Below are positions 6,975 to 12,022 of a stretch of DNA of 12,022 bases, piece after piece. The DNA lies in the NCBI GenBank assembly GCA_024639415.1, contig JAHEIK010000018.1, positions 5,691 to 17,712 of the forward strand. The letters run 5' to 3'. The notes beneath the pieces were generated by a model. That model made no database searches and was not told the origin of the DNA. It was given only the letters and a program-made list of their open reading frames with translations. This DNA is from Planctomycetota bacterium (GTDB taxonomy: Bacteria > Planctomycetota > PLA2 > JAEUHO01). Both the position numbers and the translations under genes were made by a program. Every line of letters begins with the position of its first letter. Positions within the stretch are counted from its first letter, which is position 1.

Positions 6975-9944
6975 CTAGCGCTGCTGCAACCAGAACAACA
7001 CGTACGGCTCCGTCTCGGACTGTCGCTGGATGGCTAGCAGCGCGTCGATCGCCAGACGCTTCAGCTCGCTGAGGCTCTCGTAGGCACGCGCGTGCTGCAG
7101 CGCCCGGGCCGCGTCGGCGCGCACGCCCCAGTCCTCGTGCGACAGCAACGCTCGCGCAGCGGTGACCGTCGCCTCCAGCGGCTCCGTCTGCGAGCGCGCG
7201 AACGCATCCAGCAAGGTCCGCACGGCTCGGTCTGAGAGATCCTCGGCGCCGAGGTCCTGCGCCACCCGCGTGGCGTAGGCGGCGTGCTTGCTCCCCAGCA
7301 GGGTCGCCAGACGTGAGCGCACGTTCATCAGCGGGTGGTCCAGCAGCGGTCGCACCGCCCCGTAGCAATCCGACTCGAGCCCGAGCAGGGTTCCCAGCGC
7401 GGCCATCACGCGCAGCTCCCGCGCCGGCTCTTTCAGCCACGTGAGCAGGACCTCGTCGCCCGCGTGGCTCTCGATCCGGGCCAGCACACCGGCCGCCCGG
7501 CGCGCGATCGCCTCCTCCTCGCCTTCCAGCAACCGCACGACATCCTTCTCTACCTCACGGACCTTCATCTCACCGACGAGATGCAGCGCGACCCGGCGCC
7601 TGCGCTCGCTGGCATGGGCCAGGTTGCGGCGCAGGAACGCGAGCACGCCGTCGGCGGCCCCCGCCTTGCGTACGCCCGTGAGCACATCCTGGAACGCACG
7701 CAGCTCCAGTCCGCTCGCGCCCTTCTCCATCGCCGCGTCCAGCAGCGGCAGCACCGGTGCGCCGAACTCGATCAGGCGCTCGCGGGCCTTGGGCACGATG
7801 CGGCGGTTCTCGCCCACTTCCCAGCGGATGGCGATCTGCCACAGCTCGTCGAAGACGGCCTGCGTCAACTCCCCCTCGTAGCTGCAGACGGCGGGGATCT
7901 CCACGGTGCCGCTCGACGTCCCCGCACCGGGCGTGTTCTCCGGCTTGACCGGGCCCTGCGAGGGAGGCGACAGGTCGACGCCGACGCCGAGGTCACTGTG
8001 CCGCCACGCAGCGCCGTCCTCCATGATGCCGAGGTAGTGGTCCTTGCCTGCCAGGTCGACGAGCACGCCGACGCTGCCGAAGCCGCGCGCGGGGCGCCCG
8101 TTGTTGATGCTCCCCTTGCGCCCGGCGTAGGTGTCGTTGCCCGCCCGGTCGAAGAAGAGTCCGACCGAGTTCGTCAAGCCGCAGCCGTTGCACGACGTCA
8201 TGCCCATGTAGTGATCGTTGCCGCCGCGGTCGTGCAGGATGCTCGCCGCGAAGTCGTGGCTGCCGCCCTGGCCGAGGCCCGAGTGCATGACGTACGTATC
8301 GTGGCCCGACTCGTCGACGAGGCCGCCGACGGCCAGGTGGATGCCGCTGCCCTGGCCGTACTGCGTCATCTCGTACAGGTCGTTGCCGCCCCCGTCATAC
8401 AGCAGGCCTGCGCTGTACCAGTAGCCGACGCCCTGGTTGTAGATGTCGCCGAGGTAGCGGTCGTTGCCGGCGTGGTCGATCAGCATGGCGATGCCGCCGG
8501 CGTAGTCGATCCCGCGCTCGCCGATGGCGAAGCCCTGGCTGAAACTCTGGTAGCGATCGGCGAAGAGCGGTGCGTGCAGGTAGACCCCGCCGGCCTCGTA
8601 GGTATCGTTGCCGCGCGTGTTGATGCAGAGCGCGATGCCCTGGCAGCGCGCGAAGGCCTGCGCATTCGACCAGGCGGTCAGGCGGTCGTTGTCGAAGAGA
8701 CGGATGTCGACCGGGTCCTTCGTGCCCTCGTCCGCCGTGACCTTGGGCTCCGCCTGCACGCTGTCGTCGTGGAAGATGCCGATGCCGAAGCCGGCGGCGC
8801 CCTGCGTGAACGTGCGGCCCTCGTACGTGTCGGTGCCGCCGTCGTCGTAGAAGACGGCGACGCCGCCCATGGCTGCCCCCATGCTGCAGTGCCCGCCGCG
8901 GTAGCGATCGTTGCCTGCGCCCAAGTCCAGGAAGGCCGCGAGGCCGAGCACCGCCGCACCGAGCGTGATGTTGCGCTCGGAGCAGTCGTAGAAGTCGTCG
9001 CCCCCAAGATCGGCGAAGAAACCTACGCGCCGCTTCTGCGTGCCGTACGCCGCGCCGATGCGGCACCCGACGTAGCGGTCGTTGCCGCCGGGATCGATCA
9101 AGACCGCGAAGTCGCCGCTGTAGACGTCGTCGCCGGGCGTTCCCAAGGCGATCCGGCCGTAGGGCGTCTCCTTGACGAGCGGCTTCTCGCGGGGGAAGGC
9201 CGTCGGCTGCAACTGCTTCAGGCTGGCTACGGGATCCCCGAAGCACTGGAGCCACGCCCAGACCAGGGTCTGCGTGTCGAGTCCGGCCGCGATCTCATGC
9301 ACGAACGCGTCCCCAACGGCGTCGCGTGTCTGCTCCAGCCCGGCTTCGCGCTCCGCGGGGTAGGGCGACTCGAAGACGTCGTGCCAGGCCATCGTCGTGG
9401 GCAGGTAGCGGCGCAGGGCCGCCAGCCGCGGGGCCGTCTCCCCCTGGCCGATGCGCGCCTGCAGGTCCTTCTGCATGGCCGCCGCCTCCTGCGCGAGCCA
9501 TGTCGTCAAGGCCTTCAGGTGCTCCGAGGGAGACGGGGGATACTTGAAGTCCGCCGCGATGCGGTCCCAGCCCCAGTGGAACTCGCTGCCCCGCAACTCC
9601 GTGTCGTCGAGCAGGAGGCTCGTCGCGGCCCGGAGGCCGCCGTGCGGCCGCGACGCGTGCTTGCGCTGATCCCGAGCTGTGCGGTCGATGACCGGCGCGA
9701 TCGTCAGGGGGTCGTGCAGCATGCGCTTGACGATGTCGAGGCAGGCGTGGCCCTTGGCGAGGTCCTTCGTGAAGGTCAGGTCCTTGCGCGTGAGGTTGGC
9801 CGCATGCAGTGCCTTGTCCAGGGCGGCGAGTTCCTCCGGGGTGTAGCTGGAGGGCGCTTCGGCCTTCTCATCATCGGCTCGTGCCGGGAGAGCTGCGACC
9901 AGCACCAGGAGGATCCATACCCACCACGTCCTGCGACTCGTCAT
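6975..9944 (-). CDS. Exported protein with 27-residue Asp/Tyr repeats and C-terminal HEAT-like repeats
   Basis: A 989-residue protein of unknown function. It begins with a signal peptide (MTSRRTWW, hydrophobic 9-20, likely cleavage after ARA at 21-23). A mostly helical region runs to about 260. Residues about 271-640 carry a repeat of the form GGNDxY followed by small/Gly residues and GxGxLxD. The Asp recurs at 273, 289, 317, 346, 372, 420 (degenerate), 447, 495, 522, 549, 577, 604 and 635, mostly 26-29 apart. A linker (655-690) leads to a helical region (about 700-970) with HEAT-like units such as LLTWLKEPARELRVMAALGTLL and DWGVRADAARALQHA. The repeat domain suggests a beta-solenoid and loosely resembles calcium-binding RTX repeats; that is inference. 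It should act outside the cytoplasm. The start is firm: AGGAGG lies 6 nt upstream of the ATG. The gene stands alone and is bracketed by the two copies of the 173-bp repeat. An 889-residue open frame on the opposite strand is a shadow. Confidence 0.9.
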   Translation of the reverse strand: MTSRRTWWVWILLVLVAALPARADDEKAEAPSSYTPEELAALDKALHAANLTRKDLTFTKDLAKGHACLDIVKRMLHDPLTIAPVIDRTARDQRKHASRPHGGLRAATSLLLDDTELRGSEFHWGWDRIAADFKYPPSPSEHLKALTTWLAQEAAAMQKDLQARIGQGETAPRLAALRRYLPTTMAWHDVFESPYPAEREAGLEQTRDAVGDAFVHEIAAGLDTQTLVWAWLQCFGDPVASLKQLQPTAFPREKPLVKETPYGRIALGTPGDDVYSGDFAVLIDPGGNDRYVGCRIGAAYGTQKRRVGFFADLGGDDFYDCSERNITLGAAVLGLAAFLDLGAGNDRYRGGHCSMGAAMGGVAVFYDDGGTDTYEGRTFTQGAAGFGIGIFHDDSVQAEPKVTADEGTKDPVDIRLFDNDRLTAWSNAQAFARCQGIALCINTRGNDTYEAGGVYLHAPLFADRYQSFSQGFAIGERGIDYAGGIAMLIDHAGNDRYLGDIYNQGVGYWYSAGLLYDGGGNDLYEMTQYGQGSGIHLAVGGLVDESGHDTYVMHSGLGQGGSHDFAASILHDRGGNDHYMGMTSCNGCGLTNSVGLFFDRAGNDTYAGRKGSINNGRPARGFGSVGVLVDLAGKDHYLGIMEDGAAWRHSDLGVGVDLSPPSQGPVKPENTPGAGTSSGTVEIPAVCSYEGELTQAVFDELWQIAIRWEVGENRRIVPKARERLIEFGAPVLPLLDAAMEKGASGLELRAFQDVLTGVRKAGAADGVLAFLRRNLAHASERRRRVALHLVGEMKVREVEKDVVRLLEGEEEAIARRAAGVLARIESHAGDEVLLTWLKEPARELRVMAALGTLLGLESDCYGAVRPLLDHPLMNVRSRLATLLGSKHAAYATRVAQDLGAEDLSDRAVRTLLDAFARSQTEPLEATVTAARALLSHEDWGVRADAARALQHARAYESLSELKRLAIDALLAIQRQSETEPYVLFWLQQR
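8025..9134 (-). repeat. Region encoding the 27-residue GGNDxY protein repeats
   Basis: This covers residues 271-640 of the exported protein. About a dozen units are seen, ending in NDRY, DDFY, NDRY, TDTY, NDTY, NDRY, NDLY, HDTY, NDHY, NDTY and KDHY. Most spacings are 26-29 residues, with two of 48 where about 21 residues are inserted. The units differ in sequence, so this is an old protein-level repeat rather than a recent DNA duplication. Confidence 0.85.
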
Positions 9945-9950
9945 GACGCT

Positions 9951-9956
9951 CCTCCT
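9951..9956 (-). promoter_or_regulatory. Strong ribosome binding site of the exported repeat protein
   Basis: The minus strand reads AGGAGG followed by 6 nt and then ATG (9942-9944). This is the most canonical Shine-Dalgarno sequence in the window, and it fixes the start at the signal peptide. Confidence 0.8.
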
Positions 9957-10008
9957 GTGCCCCTTTGCAGCCTACAGAATCACGCCACATGCAGTGGGAC
10001 ATGAAAGG

Positions 10009-10189
10009 AACCGCAGAGAACACAGAGGACACGGAGCGGACCTGGGTCACCGTTGAGCACGCCGGGGTGGCCACGCATCCGGTCTTCCTGAGACTCTGGC
10101 TGATAGCCAAGAGGCCGCCACATGAAGTCGAGCCAAGCAGAGGCAAGACGGCGCTCTGTGCTCTCTGTGTCCTCTGTGGTTCGTCTTCT
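10009..10189. repeat. Palindromic dispersed repeat, copy B
   Basis: This is the second copy of the 173-bp element (core 10009-10181, plus 10182-10189 shared with copy A), in the same orientation and exactly 3239 bp from copy A. The arms 10009-10038 and 10152-10181 pair at 25 of 30 positions. The central hairpin is unchanged (10094-10113). Differences from copy A cluster between the left arm and the hairpin and just after it; the right arm is identical over its 30 bases. It lies in the 262-bp gap between the start of the exported-protein gene and the stop of murB, so any terminator activity would act after murB and any promoter must lie close to 9945-10008. Confidence 0.85.
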
Positions 10190-10206
10190 CCACAGAACCA
10201 GGGAGG

Positions 10207-11100
10207 CTACGCCCAGGTCTGCACCTCGAGCTCGAGGTCGATGCCGTGGCGCTCCCGCACCTCGGCCTGGATCAGGCGGATGAGCGCATGCACGTCGGCG
10301 GCACTCGCCTCGCCCGTGTTCACGATGAAGTTGGCATGCTGCGCCGAGACCATCGCGCCGCCGATGCGCCGGCCCTTGAGGTCGGCCTGCTCGATCAGCC
10401 AGCCCGCCGAGCGCGGCCCGGGCGGGTTCTTGAAGATGCAGCCCGCGCTCCGCGCCGCCAGGGGCTGCGTGTCGCGCTTCCAGGCCATCGCCTTGCGGAA
10501 GAGCGCTTGGCCCATCTCGACGGTCTGCTCCGGATCACGCCGGAAGGTCGCACCCGTGATCAGCGTGCCGGCGAAGGGGCTGCTGCGATAGCCCAGCTCG
10601 CCCTCCTGCACGAAGCGCCGGAAGGGATTGCCCTCTGTGTCGAGACCGGTGACTTCGATCAACGCGTCCGCCACGCTGCCGAAGCGTCCCCCCGCGTTCA
10701 TGAACACGACGCCGCCGACGCTGCCGGGAATGCCCGGGCAGCCCGGCAGGCCGGGAATGCCCAGGTCGATCGCCTTGCGGACGAGGTCGGGGAAGCCGTT
10801 GCCTGCACCCACCTCCACGCGGTCGTCGTAGGTGCGAAACCACTTCAGGTTGCGCGTCGCGATGACGGCGCGGTCGATCTCGCCGTCGTCCACGACTAGG
10901 TTGCAGCCGCCGCCGAGTACCAGCAGCGGCACACGCGCGGCGCGGCACAGTGCCACCACGTCGCGGCAGGCGTCTTCGGTCTCGGGCTCGAAGAGGTAGC
11001 GCGGCCGTCCGCCAACGCCGAGCGACGTACGCGTCGCCAGGTCGCTCGCCCGCTGGTGGGCGTCGTCAAAGTCGCGCGGCAAGACCACGGGCCACCTCAT
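10207..11100 (-). CDS. murB: UDP-N-acetylenolpyruvoylglucosamine reductase MurB
   Basis: MurB is a cytoplasmic FAD enzyme that reduces UDP-GlcNAc-enolpyruvate to UDP-MurNAc with NADPH, the second committed step of peptidoglycan synthesis. Counted from ATG 11100 (297 residues), the FAD-binding motifs are LGGGCNL (62-68) and GIPGSVGG...MNAGG (about 123-138). YRSSPF (171-176) carries the Arg of the active site, and SAGCIFKNPPG (218-228) carries Cys221 where E. coli MurB has the proton-donating Ser. AGWLIEQADLKG and HANFIVNTGEASAADV follow, with LELEV at the end (Glu292, the likely acid). The short YRSS loop and overall length fit type II MurB. It overlaps the end of murC, indicating coupling. 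Start alternatives: GTG 11136 (weak) and GTG 11088, which has GAGG 6 nt upstream. Copy B of the palindromic repeat follows its stop. Confidence 0.96.
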   Translation of the reverse strand: MRWPVVLPRDFDDAHQRASDLATRTSLGVGGRPRYLFEPETEDACRDVVALCRAARVPLLVLGGGCNLVVDDGEIDRAVIATRNLKWFRTYDDRVEVGAGNGFPDLVRKAIDLGIPGLPGCPGIPGSVGGVVFMNAGGRFGSVADALIEVTGLDTEGNPFRRFVQEGELGYRSSPFAGTLITGATFRRDPEQTVEMGQALFRKAMAWKRDTQPLAARSAGCIFKNPPGPRSAGWLIEQADLKGRRIGGAMVSAQHANFIVNTGEASAADVHALIRLIQAEVRERHGIDLELEVQTWA

Positions 11101-12022
11101 CCACGTCGCCTGCGCCCATCGTGACGACGACGTCACCGGGTACCAGGTGCCGCACGCCCTGTCTCACGGCGGCGGCCAGATCGGGTAGCGGCTGCGCGGA
11201 GCCGCCTTCGTTGCGGACGTGACGTGCCAGGTCCTCGGACGTCACCGCGCGGCGCTCCTCCTCGCTGTCCCGTGCGAAGTAGATCGGCGGCAGCCAGACC
11301 TCGTCGGCCTTGGCCAGCGCGACGGCGAACTCCTTCATCAGACAGCGCGTCCTGCTGGCCTGGTGCGGCTGGAAGATCACGACCAGCCTGCGCCCCGCGT
11401 AGCGGGTCCGCAGGGCACCGAGGGTGGCGCGGATCTCCGCCGGATGGTGCCCGTAGTCGTCGAGCACGGTGATGCCGCCGACCTCCGCGACGACCTGCTG
11501 TCGGCGTGCGACGCCGCGGAAGACCGCGAGGGCGGCGGCGATCTTGTCGAACGCCACGCCCGACGCCGCCATCGCTGCGGCCGCGGCCGTCGCGTTGAGC
11601 ACGTTGTGGCGGCCCGACATGGGGATCCGCAGTGTGCCCAGCAGTTCGCCGTCGCGGTGCAGCTCGAAGCGCGTGAGCCGGCCGCCCTCTTCGGGCTGCG
11701 GCTCGCCGGCGCGCCAATAGGCCTCGGCCGAGAAGCCGTAGCTCTGCAGCTCGGCGCAGATGCGGTCGTCGTCAGCAAACAGCGGTGCGTAGGCGTCGTT
11801 GACGATCAGCACACCGTCCTCCGGGAGGAGCGCGGCGAAGACGCGGAAGGACTCCTGGATCTCGGCGAGATCGCGGTAATAGTCCAGATGGTCCTCGTCG
11901 ACGTTCGTCACGATGGCGATCTGCGGCCGGTGCGCGTGGAAGGAGCGGGCGTACTCACACGACTCGACGACGAACGTCTCGCCCGCGCCGCTACGCCAGC
12001 CCCGGCCCTCGTCGAGCAGCTG
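11066..12022 (-). CDS. murC: UDP-N-acetylmuramate--L-alanine ligase MurC (5' end outside the window)
   Basis: MurC is the ATP-dependent cytoplasmic ligase that adds L-alanine to UDP-MurNAc. The last 318 residues are visible; the family is about 450-480 long, so the N-terminal Rossmann-like domain and the GTxGKT ATP loop lie beyond the right edge. Seen from the edge inward are FVVESCEYARSF (17-28), IVTNVDEDHLDYY (37-49), GRHNVLNATAA (137-147), FRGVARRQQ (168-176), DDYGHHPAEIRATL (188-201) and FQPHQASRTR (217-226). All are standard Mur-ligase central and C-terminal domain motifs, and DYGHHP is MurC-typical. The frame is open to the edge, so an apparent GTG start at 11911 is internal. It ends inside murB (35-bp overlap with ATG 11100), the usual murC-murB pairing of the division and cell-wall cluster. 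Confidence 0.96.
   Translation of the reverse strand, partial: QLLDEGRGWRSGAGETFVVESCEYARSFHAHRPQIAIVTNVDEDHLDYYRDLAEIQESFRVFAALLPEDGVLIVNDAYAPLFADDDRICAELQSYGFSAEAYWRAGEPQPEEGGRLTRFELHRDGELLGTLRIPMSGRHNVLNATAAAAAMAASGVAFDKIAAALAVFRGVARRQQVVAEVGGITVLDDYGHHPAEIRATLGALRTRYAGRRLVVIFQPHQASRTRCLMKEFAVALAKADEVWLPPIYFARDSEEERRAVTSEDLARHVRNEGGSAQPLPDLAAAVRQGVRHLVPGDVVVTMGAGDVDEVARGLAARL

Noticed and set aside
6727..7440. Small frames crossing the palindromic repeats, with translations such as CALCVLCGSS
   Set aside because: The Cys/Leu runs are the translated CTCTGTG repeat ends; they recur wherever the element lands and are a known kind of spurious gene call.
7335..10004. An 889-residue plus-strand open frame opposite the exported repeat-protein gene
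   Set aside because: It is the antisense shadow of a gene with signal peptide, strong ribosome site and clear repeats. Its translation is rich in Arg/Val/Ala without domain structure, as GC-rich antisense frames often are.
6770..10189. A CRISPR array or a composite transposon
   Set aside because: There are only two repeat copies 3.2 kb apart, no spacers and no transposase or cas gene, so neither label is supported.
9965..10591. A 208-residue plus-strand frame from copy B into murB
   Set aside because: It begins in the repeat and continues antisense to murB; no coding evidence of its own.

Overview
The window is a high-GC, densely coding bacterial chromosome segment with no tRNA, rRNA, CRISPR array, insertion sequence or integrase that I can see. 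It carries core genes: ribosomal protein L13 and the cell-wall genes murC and murB. These sit beside accessory genes of a kind I associate with Planctomycetota and other deep-branching high-GC phyla: an exported repeat/HEAT protein, an HD-GYP pair with a shared N-terminal module, and peptidoglycan/division genes that are not in one compact cluster. Planctomycetota is my best guess. It is not demonstrated; Acidobacteriota or another high-GC lineage would also fit.

Layout. Positions 1-3102 read leftward: an FtsQ/DivIB-like single-pass protein (2143-3102), a 553-residue polytopic membrane protein with a glutamine-amidotransferase-like domain (461-2122), then rplM (cut by the left edge), which has its own sigma70-like promoter at 412-439. 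Positions 3103-3376 form a divergent intergenic region. Positions 3377-6749 read rightward as a tight two-gene operon: a 638-residue alpha-helical protein and an HD-GYP protein. The two appear to share the same N-terminal module.

Positions 6750-6974 separate two convergent genes and hold copy A of a 173-bp palindromic repeat. Positions 6975-9944 (minus) encode a large exported protein with about twelve 27-residue Asp/Tyr repeats followed by HEAT-like helices. Positions 9945-10206 hold copy B of the same repeat. Positions 10207-12022 (minus) carry the 3' part of murC overlapping murB.

How it fits together. MurC and MurB make the UDP-MurNAc-L-Ala precursor of peptidoglycan, and the FtsQ-like protein would act at the division septum. 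The HD-GYP operon is probably a cyclic-di-GMP signalling unit with an uncharacterised helical partner. The exported repeat protein has no assignable function. The items most worth following up are the matched pair of palindromic repeats in direct orientation around that one gene, its 27-residue repeat domain, and the shared N-terminal module of the HD-GYP operon. No gene-free stretch exceeds 300 bases.
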